Assembly (NCBI GenBank): GCA_963748295.1
Contig: CAVVIH010000006.1
Coordinates: 1,550,001 to 1,614,000, forward strand
Reading direction: 5' to 3'
Source of the DNA: CAVVIH01 sp963748295
GTDB taxonomy: Bacteria; Acidobacteriota; Vicinamibacteria; Vicinamibacterales; 2-12-FULL-66-21
DNA length: 64,000 bases
Made by a program: the position numbers and the translations under genes. A model generated the notes under the pieces. The model saw nothing but the letters and a program-made list of their open reading frames with translations, did no database searches and had not been told where the DNA came from. Positions 53,146 through 64,000 of the stretch are shown piece after piece (position 1 is the first letter of the stretch; every line of letters begins with the position of its first letter).

Positions 53146-53165
<20 letters not shown>
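52575..53165 (+). CDS. ECF sigma factor of the kinase-associated (TIGR02999-like) group
   Basis: A 196-residue sigma factor. GLFGTLYSELHRLARRELNRSG and the following LSATTLLHEAYL, DHARFMAYAARVMRNLIIDDVRR form region 2; EPDLAAVIDLKFFCGFSFAEIAAMRGVSERTIQRNWEKGRLYLY (about 135-180) is region 4. The motif RTIQRNWEKGR is characteristic of the group typically found next to serine/threonine kinases. Its 3' end overlaps the kinase gene by 20 bases, so the sigma factor and its kinase are a single regulatory unit. Confidence 0.9.
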
Positions 53166-55585
<2,420 letters not shown>

Positions 55586-55593
<8 letters not shown>

Positions 55594-58546
55594 CCTGGGG
55601 AAGGGCCGAGAGCGCCGTCGCCATCGCTTCGTCGAACGACATCGCCCGACCGCGTTCGCGGCTTCGTTCGGCTGCCTCGTCGCCCAGCGCGCGACGCGCA
55701 GCCGCAAGATAGCGATCGATCAGCGCATCCCAGAATCGAAGGTGGAGATCGACGCCCATCCGCTCCCATTCCGCCTTCGCTGACGCGGCGAGGCGCAGCG
55801 CGGCGTCCGCGTGGCCGAGTCCGGCGAGCGACATCGCGACACCCTGGACCTCGAAGCTCATCTCGAGGCGATCGCCGATCGCCTGGGCGTGGCGCAGGCT
55901 CTCCTGATAGAGCGCCAGGCTCTCCGAGCAGTGGCCCTCGATCAGCGCGCAATCCGCGAGGAAATGCCAGCCGAAGTGTTCGTTGCGCCGATCGTTGTGC
56001 GACTTGGTAAAGGCGATGATCTCGCGGGCCATCGGCCTCGCCTCTTCGACCCGCGAGAGCGCGACCAGCACCTGTGCGACGGCGACCCTGGCCCTGTTCT
56101 CGAGAACTGGATCGGCATGCGTCTGCTGGATGCGCAGGCATTCCTGGAACGTCTCGAGCGCCTCGCTATCTTCCCCGCCGATGAACTGATTCCACCCGAT
56201 GCCCTCGAGCGCCAGCGCCACCTCCGGAAGGTTGCCGACTTCCCTCCACATCTGGAGCGCGCGTTCCATCATCGGGCGCCCGGCGGCGGCCGAACCCTGC
56301 CACGCCAGCGAATTCGCCGCGCCCCACAACGCCCTCGCCCTGGCAGGCCGTGGTGGATCTGCCGGCGACCCCTCGAGGGCGGCGGCAAGATGGGCCCGGC
56401 CCTCCGCGAGATGCGATCGCGCCTGCCAGAACCACGCGAGCGCGCCGGTGAGCTGAAGGTACTGTTCGTGATCCGAGTCGCGAAGGAAGTCGAGCGCCGC
56501 GCGGAGATTGTCGTGCTCGACTTCCAGGGCGACCGTCCAGCGCTCCTCGCTGACGAACCGCTCTTCGTAAGCCCGCTCCGCGACATCGACGAACGCCGCC
56601 GCATGGCGTGTCCGCACGACGGCCGACTCTCCCGCCTCGATCAGGCGTTCCCTCGCATATTGCCGGACGGTCTCGAGCAGCGAGTAGCGCGGCTCATCGC
56701 CGCGTTCGCGATCCGGCACGACGAGCGACTTCTCGATCAGCCGGCCGAGCAGCTCCAGCGCCGCGAACTCGTCGGCGTCGCCGTATGCGACGCGCGCGGC
56801 GTGTGGGAGCGTCCATCCGCCCGCGAAGACCGACAACGCCCGGAGCAGCTGACGCTCGGGCTCGGTCAACAGGTCGTAGCTCCACTGCAGCGTCGCGCGC
56901 AGCGTCTGATGCCGGCCGAGAGCGGTCCTGCTGCCGCCGGTGAGGAGCCTGAAGCGATCGTCGAGTTTTGCGCGAATCTGATCCGGCGTCAGGACGCGGA
57001 CCCTCGCCGCGGCGAGCTCGATCGCGAGCGGGATGCCGTCGAGCCGCCGGCAGATGTCGGCAATCGCCGGCGCATTCCGGTCGCTTAGCGCGAAATCGTG
57101 CACCGCCAGCTGCGCGCGATCGACGAACAGCTTCACCGCATCGCATTCGCGCAACAGCTTCGCGTCCCGGCCGGCGTCCGGAGAGGGAATGTCCAGCGAC
57201 CGCAGGGCAAACAGGCGCTCGCCGTCGAGGCCGAGCCCCTCACGGCTGGTCGCCAGGATCCGGACACCATCGACGGCCAGCAGCCGGTGAGCCAGCGCCG
57301 CCGCCGCGGTCAGGACGTGCTCGCAGTTGTCGAGCAGGATCAGGACCCGCCGGTCGCCGATGCTCTTCGCGATTGTCTCGATTGGATTCTCGTCGGCGAC
57401 TTCCCTGATCGTCATGGCCGCGGCCACGACGGACGGGACGCGATCGCCGTCGGTCAGCGGCGCCAAATCCGCGAACCAGACGCCGTCAGGAAAGCTGTCG
57501 AGCAGACGCTCGCCGAGCTGCGCCGCGAGCCGCGTCTTGCCGGATCCGCCGATGCCCGTGATCGTCAGCAGCCGCGTGCCGTCGAGCAGCCGGGCGCATT
57601 CCGCGAGCTCGCGCTCGCGGCCGATGAACTGCGTTCGCAGCCGCGGAAGGTTGTGCACACGCGTGGCCGGTGCGGCTCCCGGCGATGACGCGGCGGTTGC
57701 CGCCGCAATCGCCTCCGCGAATCGCGCCGCGGTCTCGAAGCGATCGGAAGGCGTCTTGGCGAGACCGCGCGCGATGACCGCGGCGAGGGCGCTGGAGACC
57801 GCGGGCCGAAGCTCTGTGACGGGGCGCGGCTGAACAACGAGGTGCATGCGGAAGAGCGCCTCGGCCGTCGGCGCCACAAACGGCGGCTGCCCCGCCAGCA
57901 TCTCGTATAGCACGCACGCGAGCGCATACACGTCGGTGCGCGCGTCGACCGGCTCGCCGGCGATCTGTTCCGGGCTCATGTAGCCGGGCGTCCCCAGCAT
58001 CACGCCCGCGCCGGTCGCCGCCCAGGTGCGCTCGCTGCCCACGGCAGTGCTGATCGAATGAGCGATGCCGAAGTCCGCCAGAAGCGCGGCGCCGGCAGTC
58101 AGGTGAATGTTCTCCGGCTTGATGTCCCGATGAACGGTGCCGTGTTGATGCGCGTACGTCAGCGCGCCCGCGATCTCCCGCGCCGTGCGCACGGCATCGT
58201 CGATACCCAGCTGCTTCTCGCGCGCGAGCCGCGTCCGGAGCGTCTCACCTTCGACGAGCGGCATCACGTAGAACAACCGATCGCCAACGGCGCCGGAATC
58301 GAAAAGCGGAAGGATGTTGGGATGGCTGAGGCGGGCGGTGACCTCGATTTCGCGGAGGAACCGGTCGCCGCCGAGCGACTGGGCGACGGCCGGGTCGATC
58401 ACTTTGAGCGCGACGCGCCTGTGGTGTTTGAGGTCCTCGGCCACGTAGACGGTGGCCATGCCGCCGCTGCCAAGCTCGCGCTCGACGCGGTAGCCCGGAA
58501 ACGCCAGCCCTGTGTCGTCAGGAATCTCCGGGAGCAAGGGATCCAT
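55586..58546 (-). CDS. Serine/threonine kinase fused to an STAND-type ATPase and TPR repeats
   Basis: A 986-residue protein (an alternative GTG start at 58555 adds three residues). Kinase domain about 20-290: ELGSGGMATVYVAED, the aspartate of HRDIKPENI near 140, ADFGIAHS and SPEQIAGE. From 305, a P-loop ATPase: FIGRERELAECARLL, GIGGSGKTRLAAQLG (about 328-342), and ILLDNCEHVL (Walker B, about 395), the AfsR/SARP or STAND class. From 560 to the end, TPR helices with YARERLIEAGESAVV. The order kinase-ATPase-TPR is a signal-integration protein. There is no DNA-binding domain, so output is probably through phosphorylation. Confidence 0.88.
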
Positions 58547-58573
58547 AAGCCGCACCCGGCGGCGTCATGAATC

Positions 58574-59044
58574 TTACTCGGTCAGATCGACGTACACCAT
58601 ATTGAGGCGGTAGTACAGCGCGTCGTTGAACAGCCGGCTGTCCACCAGGGGCACGATCGGCGCGGACGCCGTGCTGACCACCTGGGCGCGATCGCTTCGC
58701 GTATCCAGCCACTCGCACAGCTTGCGCTGATCGTCGGAGGTCAACGCATCGACGTCCCGGATCACGATGGTCCCGGCACGCGGTGACGTCGACGGCAGCA
58801 TCAGTTGCCCGTTCCGGCAGCTGACCACTGCAGCCTGATTCAGGTCGGCAACGGCGAGCCGTACGAGCCGTGAAACCTGGCGGGCGCTGCCGACGAGGAG
58901 AATGTTCGCTCTGGTGATCCGCGCGACACTGAGATCGCGCTGAACCGATGGGGGGATTGTGTAATCGTCCCTGATCGACAGCATCGATGCGTGTGGCGCG
59001 GTCGCATGATTGACTCCACCGGTGAGTCTGGATTGGTCATCCAT
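58574..59044 (-). CDS. Sigma-54-activator-like AAA fragment lacking Walker A
   Basis: A 156-residue protein if it starts at MDDQSRLTGG (59044). The core resembles the second half of an NtrC-type AAA+ domain: NILLVGSARQVSRLV at the place of the usual phosphate loop but without GxxGxGKE, then GTIVIRDVDALTSDDQRKL (Walker B-like, with R-D in place of D-E), VVSTASAPIVPLV and FNDALYYRLNMVYVDL, the sensor and arginine-finger region that contacts sigma-54. No DNA-binding domain is present. It cannot hydrolyse ATP as written, so it may titrate or bind partners. It follows the two-component genes on the same strand, 98 bases downstream. Confidence 0.65.
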   Translation of the reverse strand: MDDQSRLTGGVNHATAPHASMLSIRDDYTIPPSVQRDLSVARITRANILLVGSARQVSRLVRLAVADLNQAAVVSCRNGQLMLPSTSPRAGTIVIRDVDALTSDDQRKLCEWLDTRSDRAQVVSTASAPIVPLVDSRLFNDALYYRLNMVYVDLTE

Positions 59045-59142
59045 GGACACGCCTCCCATGTAGCCGAACGAACCAGAATCTACGTGCTGAGGAGGGTGTC
59101 TGACTATCGGGAATATGCCGAGACTGACATAGGGAAAATCCC

Positions 59143-59808
59143 TTATGCGTTGTCCAGCCATCCCTGGAGAATTGCGTACTTCACGATATCGATGCGGCCA
59201 TTCAGATCCAGCTTCCGCATCGCGTTCGCTTTGTGGGCCTCGATTGTTTTCGCGCTCAGCCCGAGCCGCCCGGCGATCTCCTTGTTTCCGTAGCCCGACG
59301 CAATCAGGCGCAGCACTTCGGCTTCGCGATCGGTGAGGCTCGGCGCCGCCGCGCCCGACCGTCCCCCCTGCTTGTTGACGAACCCGGCGGTGACCCGCGC
59401 GGTCAGGGTGGAATCGAGATACTGGCCGCCCGCCGCCACCCCACGAATCGCCTGGAGCAGCTCGGTCGGGGCGCTTCGCTTCAGCACGTACCCCTTCACT
59501 CCGGCCCGCAGCAGCTCCTGCAGGTAGGCGTCGTCGGCGTGGCGCGTCAGCGTGACGATGATGGCATCCGGTTGCGCTTTTCTGATCGCCCGGGTTGCGG
59601 CAAGGCCGTTCATCCCGGGCATCGAGATGTCGAGGATGACGACATCGGGCTTGAGATCGATCGCCTGGCGCAGCGCCGCTTCGCCGTCGCTCGCCTCGCC
59701 GACGACTCTCATGTCGGGTTCGCCGTCGATCAACAGCTTCAACCCGTGCCTGACGGTGACGTGGTCGTCCGCGAGCAGGATTCGAAGCTGTGTCGTTTTT
59801 TCAGGCAT
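59143..59808 (-). CDS. NarL/FixJ-family response regulator
   Basis: A 221-residue protein. Receiver domain about 8-125 with the acidic pair DD at 14-15, phosphorylatable aspartate D60 (VVILDISMPGMNG), threonine region and lysine in GYVLKRS. LuxR-type HTH about 150-215: LTDREAEVLRLIASGYGNKEIAGRLGLSAKTIEAHKANAMRKL. It overlaps the histidine kinase gene upstream by eight bases, so they are a cognate pair. It probably activates a nearby sigma-70 promoter. Confidence 0.92.
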   Translation of the reverse strand: MPEKTTQLRILLADDHVTVRHGLKLLIDGEPDMRVVGEASDGEAALRQAIDLKPDVVILDISMPGMNGLAATRAIRKAQPDAIIVTLTRHADDAYLQELLRAGVKGYVLKRSAPTELLQAIRGVAAGGQYLDSTLTARVTAGFVNKQGGRSGAAAPSLTDREAEVLRLIASGYGNKEIAGRLGLSAKTIEAHKANAMRKLDLNGRIDIVKYAILQGWLDNA

Positions 59809-61627
59809 GGTCGGCCACCGCGCCGGCGCGCGGCGTCACTGCCATCCGCACGAGAACGGTCGTTCCTTTTCCGGGCGTCGATTCTATCTGCAGGTGCGCC
59901 CCCACCAGGTTGGCCCGCTCCTGCATGCCGACGAGGCCGAAGCCGCTCGGTTCGGCTCCGTCGTCTGGCTCCTCGAACCCGACGCCATCGTCCTCGACGA
60001 TGAGCAGGACGCAGTCCAATCGGCGCTCGAGGATCACCTCGACCCGGCGGGCGCCCGAATGCTTGGCGACGTTGTTGAGCGCCTCCTGGCCGATGCGGTA
60101 GAGCGCGGTTTCCACCTCCGATGCGAGCCGCTCGTCGAGCAGTCCTGACGTGTGCAGCTCCGCGGCAATGCCGGTCCGCTGCGACCATTCCTGAATGTAG
60201 TTGGTCAGGGCCGCGCGGAGTCCGAGGTCGTCGAGCGCGGTCGGCCGCAGCTCCCACACGAGCTCGTCGACGTCGTGATCGAGGCGGCGGGCGAGCGCTT
60301 CGAGCGCCTCGGTGTGAACGGCAAGCTCCGGCTGCCGCGCGCTGACGTCCTTCAACAGGCCGATCCGCAGGCTCAACGCGGTCAGGTTCTCGCCGAACTG
60401 GTCGTGCATGTCGCGCGCGATCCTCCGGCGCTCGTCTTCCTGGACGAATACGAGGTGCGCGAGCAATTCCGTCCTGGCGCGCTCCGCTTCGCGCTTCTTG
60501 CGCTCGGTGAGATCGAAATGCGTGCCGACGATCCGGATCACGGGGCCGCCGGGATCCCGGCGAACCGGAAACCCGCGGGACAGGACGTGCACGTAATGCC
60601 CGCCCTTGTGCCGGAGCCGGAACTCCGCTTCGTAGGTCGGTTGACCGCGGGTGACGCTTTCGTGCGCCTGATCGGCAATCGCCTTGTCATCGGGATGCAC
60701 GAGCCGCTCCCAGGCGCTGATGTGCGATTCGATCTCCTCGTCGGCATACCCGAGCATCTGTTTCCATCGCGACGAATACACCACATCGTTCGTCTCGAGG
60801 TTCCAGTCCCAGATCCCTTCCTGTGCGCCGGCAAAGGCGAGCGCGAGCCGTTCCTCGCTCTCGCGGAGCGCCAGCTCGGTTCGCTTGCGCTCGGTGATGT
60901 CGAGGTGGGTGCCGACGATGCGGACGACGGGTCCGTCGGGATCGCGCCGGATCGGCAGTCCGCGCGTGAGGACGGTGATGTAGTGTCCCTCCTTGTGCCG
61001 CAGCCGGAACTCCCCCTCGTAGGTCGGCTGGCCTCGTTTGACGCCGTCGTTCAGGGCTTCGGCGCGGCCCCAGTCATCGGGGTGGAGCAGGACTTCCCAT
61101 GCCTTGACGCTCGGCTCGATCTCGTCTTCGCCATAGCCGAGCATCTGCTTCCAGCGCGGCGAGTAGACGACTTCGCCGGTCTCGACGTTCCAGTCCCAGA
61201 CGCCCTCCTGCGCGCCGGCGAACGCCAGCTTCAGGCGCTCCTCGCTCTCGCGGAGCAGCGCGTCGCGTCGCCTGCGCTCGGTGATGTCGCGGACGATTAC
61301 CTGGATCGCGCCGGTCTCGGGATCGAGCAGGGTCGAGTTCACTTCGACGTCGACCGCCGTTCCGTCCAGCCGGACGATCCTTTCCTCGACCAGCGGCAGG
61401 CTCTCGCCGCGCACCAGCCGCTCGATGCGGTCCCTGATGACGGCGTGGCTCTCCCGATGCATGATGTCGAAAACGGATTTCCCGAGAAGCTGCTCCGGGG
61501 CGGACGCTCCGAACAGCCGAACCGCGGCGGGGTTCAGGAATTCGAGGCGGAAATCGCGGGTAATGAGAATGCCGTCTGGCGAGGATTCCACGAGACGCCG
61601 AAATTGGTCGATGGGCCGGTCGGGCAC
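59801..61627 (-). CDS. PAS-domain sensor histidine kinase (HisKA_3 type)
   Basis: A 608-residue soluble kinase with no membrane segment. Three PAS domains occur at about 10-120, 130-250 and 260-380; the second and third are near duplicates (WDWNVETGEVVYSPRWKQMLGY and WDWNLETNDVVYSSRWKQMLGY), each ending in an I-T-E-R-K linker. The dimerisation segment has RIARDMHDQFGENL with the phosphorylated histidine near 408, and HATPase ends the protein (NNVAKHSGARRVEVILE, EDDGVGFE). Being soluble, it senses a cytosolic signal such as redox, oxygen or a ligand. It is coupled to the NarL-type regulator downstream. Confidence 0.9.
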   Translation of the reverse strand: MPDRPIDQFRRLVESSPDGILITRDFRLEFLNPAAVRLFGASAPEQLLGKSVFDIMHRESHAVIRDRIERLVRGESLPLVEERIVRLDGTAVDVEVNSTLLDPETGAIQVIVRDITERRRRDALLRESEERLKLAFAGAQEGVWDWNVETGEVVYSPRWKQMLGYGEDEIEPSVKAWEVLLHPDDWGRAEALNDGVKRGQPTYEGEFRLRHKEGHYITVLTRGLPIRRDPDGPVVRIVGTHLDITERKRTELALRESEERLALAFAGAQEGIWDWNLETNDVVYSSRWKQMLGYADEEIESHISAWERLVHPDDKAIADQAHESVTRGQPTYEAEFRLRHKGGHYVHVLSRGFPVRRDPGGPVIRIVGTHFDLTERKKREAERARTELLAHLVFVQEDERRRIARDMHDQFGENLTALSLRIGLLKDVSARQPELAVHTEALEALARRLDHDVDELVWELRPTALDDLGLRAALTNYIQEWSQRTGIAAELHTSGLLDERLASEVETALYRIGQEALNNVAKHSGARRVEVILERRLDCVLLIVEDDGVGFEEPDDGAEPSGFGLVGMQERANLVGAHLQIESTPGKGTTVLVRMAVTPRAGAVADHA

Positions 61628-61736
61628 GTTTTCCCCGTTTGTGGGAGTCTAGCCTTGCCCGGCGGCGAAATCCAAGCGGCAGCTATGGCCGCGCTGGTTT
61701 GCCCGACCCCGCGCGGATAGGTGACAATGCGGGGCC

Positions 61737-62666
61737 TTGGCGCCTATCGTCCCCTGGGCGAGTCGAGCGTGCGTGTGTCGGAAACCTGCGCGTTTCGTGC
61801 TTCTGCTGCTGACCGTCGTCTGCGCGACGCCGGCCGGCGCGCAGACCGCCGACGATCAGCAGCGGCCGCTGGCCTGGACGCACTCGTCCGGCACCATGTT
61901 CCGGCTCTTTCCGGCAGGTGACGTCTACGCCGTCTACGTCGCCGATACTCACCGGACGACGAATACCATCAGCGTCCACTTTCTGCCGCGGGTGCGCATC
62001 GACGTGACCGACACACCGCGGATAGCACTCAGCGCGGGGGGGCGATTCGGCGTGCTGCGGATCGATTCAGGCAAGCCGGGCGGCCGGTCGTGGCAGGTCA
62101 GCATCGACGCCGGGCTCGACGCGGTGTTCGATTCGCAGAACAGGGAGGATGCGATCGGGTGGGACGGAAACTACGGCCTCACCGTGACGACCGCATCCGG
62201 ATCGCCGCTTTCGTTCAAGTTCGCGCTGCTGCACCAGTCGAGCCACGTCGGCGACGAGTACGCGATTCGGACCGGACGGACACGCCTCAATTACACGCGC
62301 GAGGAGTTCGCGCTCGGGGTCAGCTCCCGGCTTTCACGCCGGTGGCGTGCGTACGGTGAGACAGGAGTGGCCTACAAGCGCAAGTACGACGGACAGGAAC
62401 CCTGGCGCGCGCAGGGCGGCGTGGAGTACGAGTCGCGGCCGAAACTGCTCGGCGGCCGTTTCGCGTGGTATGGCGCGGCTGACTTTTCCGGATGGGAAGA
62501 ACGCCGTTGGCGGCTCGACACGGCGATGCGCGGCGGCATCGTGACGCGTACCGATGGCCGCACTTACCGGCTCGGCATGGGCTGGACCGACGGACCTCCG
62601 CCGCTTGGCGAGTTCTACAAGGTGTCGGAGGGATGGTTCACGTTCGGCCTGTGGGTCGATCTGTAG
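61737..62666 (+). CDS. DUF1207-family protein
   Basis: A 309-residue protein with a signal peptide (FVLLLLTVVCATPAGAQ, residues 20-36). The mature region has aromatic beta-strand patterns such as FLPRVRIDVTDTPRIALSAG, GLDAVFDSQNREDAIGWDG, LHQSSHVGDEYAIRTGRTRL and a C-terminal EFYKVSEGWFTFGLWVDL that ends in a typical outer-membrane-barrel strand. DUF1207 proteins are outer-membrane or periplasmic proteins of unknown role. It starts on a codon 109 bases after the divergent histidine kinase start. It is followed by a small secreted protein. Confidence 0.75.
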   Translation: MAPIVPWASRACVCRKPARFVLLLLTVVCATPAGAQTADDQQRPLAWTHSSGTMFRLFPAGDVYAVYVADTHRTTNTISVHFLPRVRIDVTDTPRIALSAGGRFGVLRIDSGKPGGRSWQVSIDAGLDAVFDSQNREDAIGWDGNYGLTVTTASGSPLSFKFALLHQSSHVGDEYAIRTGRTRLNYTREEFALGVSSRLSRRWRAYGETGVAYKRKYDGQEPWRAQGGVEYESRPKLLGGRFAWYGAADFSGWEERRWRLDTAMRGGIVTRTDGRTYRLGMGWTDGPPPLGEFYKVSEGWFTFGLWVDL

Positions 62667-62688
62667 TTCGCGGCGGGAGACAGGTTCG

Positions 62689-63267
62689 ATGAACTCGACG
62701 CAGTGCGTGATCTACCTGACCGCAGCGGTGTGGCTGGCGACGGGAGCGTCGCCTCAGCCGCCGGCGGACTTCTCAGGACGATGGACGGTCGAGACCGCGT
62801 CGGCGGCGTCAGCTCCGGGAGGCGGCCGCGGCGCGGCGCGGGGCGACATGGGCAGCGGATGGTCTTCGACGATCGCCATCACCCAGGACCTGAAACAGCT
62901 GGTGGTCGAGTCGATCGTCTTCTCGAGAAGCGATCTACAGGCGCAGCCGCGCTTCGTCTACGCGCTCGACGGCTCCGAAACGCGAAACACGATGTTGATG
63001 GGCCGGGGACCTCAGCTCCAGTCGTCGCGGGCACAATGGGACGGCGCGCGTCTGCAAATCACGACGACCCACACGTTCGACGATCCAGCCACGGGCAAAC
63101 CGGTCACGACGGATGTGACGCAGACGCTGTCGCTCGAATCGCCGGGCCGTCTCGTCGTCGAAGTGACACGCGGCGGCGCGCTCGGAGGTAAGCCGTCCAC
63201 CACGAGAACGGTCTACACGAAGAGCGAGATCGCGCGCGGCGCTACTCGCGCCCCTGCCTCGCCATAG
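62689..63267 (+). CDS. Small secreted protein
   Basis: A 192-residue protein starting at 62689 behind GGGAGA. A signal peptide (MNSTQCVIYLTAAVWLATGASP) is followed by PADFSGRWTVE, a lipocalin-like strand start often seen in small secreted proteins of this phylum, then a glycine-rich loop (APGGGRGAARGDMGSGW) and beta strands such as LVVESIVFSRSDLQ. No enzymatic motif is visible. It follows DUF1207 by 22 bases and is convergent with, overlapping by 26 bases, the sulfatase gene. Confidence 0.65.
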   Translation: MNSTQCVIYLTAAVWLATGASPQPPADFSGRWTVETASAASAPGGGRGAARGDMGSGWSSTIAITQDLKQLVVESIVFSRSDLQAQPRFVYALDGSETRNTMLMGRGPQLQSSRAQWDGARLQITTTHTFDDPATGKPVTTDVTQTLSLESPGRLVVEVTRGGALGGKPSTTRTVYTKSEIARGATRAPASP

Positions 63268-64000
63268 CGCGTCCCTGTGCCGGCGCGCCAAGGCGGGGAG
63301 GCACGTACGGATCGCGGGCGTTCATCGGCACGTGCGGATACCGCTCGGCGCTCACCGTAAAGTCAGCCACGAGCTTCTCGATCGCGCTGAACACCCACGG
63401 GTTCGCGTCCTTGATGTCGGTCTCCTCTCGCGGATCGGAGAGAAGGTTGAACAGCCGCATCAACGGCGGCACCGGCGGCGCACCCGCTTCGGGCGCGTAC
63501 ACATAGTGGAGCTTCCAGTCCTTCCACTTGACGGCGCGCAGCTGCTGGTTGGCGAAGAAGATGACGTGGTCGCGGCCGGACTTGCTCTGCTTGCCTTCGA
63601 GAAACGGCAACTGGTTGACGCCGTCGATGGCCCGATCGTTCGGAACGATGTCGGCGCCGACGGCGGCGGCGAGCGTCGGAAACAGGTCGACCTGATGGAC
63701 GATCTCGTTCGAGACCCTGCCTGCCGGGATGCGCCCCGGCCAGCGGATGATGCACGGCGTGCGGATGCCGCCTTCCATCACCGTGTTGTAGAACCCTGAC
63801 CACGGCCCCGACGACCCGCGCCAGGGCCGCCGCTGCTCGGCGCCGTTGTCGGTGCACCACAGCACGATCGTGTTGCGCGTGATGCCGAGGCGGTCGATCG
63901 CGTCGAGAACACGTCCGACGTTCGCATCGAGCTCCGCCATCGCGTCGCCGATGTCTCCCGCTCCTGTCTTGCCCGCGAATTCCGGATGCGCGAGCGTGGG
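63242..64000 (-). CDS. Sulfatase, 5' end cut by window edge
   Basis: The frame is open to the window edge; 252 codons of the C-terminal part are visible. TIVLWCTDNGAEQRRPWRG is the metal-binding D-N segment of the alkaline-phosphatase-like sulfatase fold, followed by GFYNTVMEGGIRTPCIIRWPGRI (the EGGIRVP-like motif), VHQVDLFPTLAAAVG and RAVKWKDWKLHYVY. The C-terminal subdomain ends with LFNLLSDPREETD, the usual closing motif. The formylglycine site (C/S-x-P-S-R) lies upstream of the window. It desulfates a glycan or similar ester. Its 3' end overlaps the convergent small secreted protein gene. Confidence 0.85.
   Translation of the reverse strand, partial: PTLAHPEFAGKTGAGDIGDAMAELDANVGRVLDAIDRLGITRNTIVLWCTDNGAEQRRPWRGSSGPWSGFYNTVMEGGIRTPCIIRWPGRIPAGRVSNEIVHQVDLFPTLAAAVGADIVPNDRAIDGVNQLPFLEGKQSKSGRDHVIFFANQQLRAVKWKDWKLHYVYAPEAGAPPVPPLMRLFNLLSDPREETDIKDANPWVFSAIEKLVADFTVSAERYPHVPMNARDPYVPPRLGAPAQGRAMARQGRE

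Noticed and set aside
59739..61720. Plus-strand frames over the histidine kinase and response regulator
   Set aside because: Shadows of the minus-strand genes, whose PAS, HisKA and HTH motifs are unmistakable.

Overview
The window looks like a chromosomal stretch of a high-GC member of the Acidobacteriota, probably of the Vicinamibacteria type. Several things point there: three loci for the very large duplicated FtsX/MacB-like permeases typical of that phylum (15.5, 26.9 and 46.7 kb), five PadR-type regulators mostly beside them, a DUF305/LVIVD-repeat pair, serine/threonine kinases fused to TPR or ATPase modules, and many secreted glycoside hydrolases and sulfatases. No rRNA, tRNA, insertion sequence, prophage or CRISPR array was seen. 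The taxonomic call is inference from gene families; no database was searched.

Layout. 0-2.1 kb: end of a secreted alpha/beta hydrolase with two CARDB domains. 2.2-6.2 kb: tightly packed Gfo/Idh/MocA and GMC oxidoreductases, a VOC protein and a Tat-exported metallo-beta-lactamase-fold protein. 6.2-8.7 kb (minus): DUF305 lipoprotein plus an LVIVD-repeat protein. 8.8-9.9 kb: compact lspA-like and lgt-like genes. 10.0-15.5 kb: an unrecognised 878-residue protein followed by three tandem membrane-anchored LamG proteins. 15.5-18.5 kb: a heavily frameshifted permease and PadR. 18.5-22.2 kb: glycosyltransferase remnant, M29-like aminopeptidase, OPT transporter and an inverted array of short repeats. 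22.2-26.5 kb: stand-alone LigD polymerase, then ECF sigma, YCII, BNR and MoaD genes. 26.5-34.7 kb: PadR/permease pair, DUF5655, methyltransferase, outer-membrane barrel, a PadR operon, a small NQ-repeat coiled-coil protein and an acyl-CoA synthetase. 34.7-38.7 kb: NatAB-like ABC exporter with ECF sigma and membrane protein, then an APC permease. 38.9-43.8 kb (minus): fumarate reductase frdABCD followed by a GH29 fucosidase. 44.0-46.6 kb: GH3 glucosidase. 46.7-52.4 kb: rearranged permease remnant, DinB, AlkD-like, PadR and small secreted proteins, and a PadR/TonB pair. 52.6-61.6 kb: signalling block of ECF sigma, two large Ser/Thr kinases, a sigma-54-activator-like fragment and a NarL-type two-component system. 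61.7-64 kb: DUF1207 protein, small secreted protein and the 3' part of a sulfatase.

Two patches (about 16.0-18.5 and 40.4-43.7 kb) and several single sites carry one-base frameshifts that leave conserved protein sequence in each successive frame. Because the conserved frdABCD genes are hit, local sequence or assembly error is at least as likely as gene decay, and coordinates of those genes are approximate.

Regulatory DNA is unusually readable. Perfect or near-perfect dyads lie at or near the start of PadR genes and of the first permease gene (15501, 32581, 49618, 50654), and a direct repeat sits in the promoter at 26501. Three REP-like hairpins with GTAG-type feet (5251, 32911, 48254) and the 21.69-22.18 kb array are the main non-coding structures. 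The strongest candidates for something undescribed are the four-gene LamG locus (10.05-15.46 kb) and the 73-residue NQ-repeat coiled-coil protein that shares a perfect PadR dyad with a divergent PadR operon (32.58-32.90 kb).
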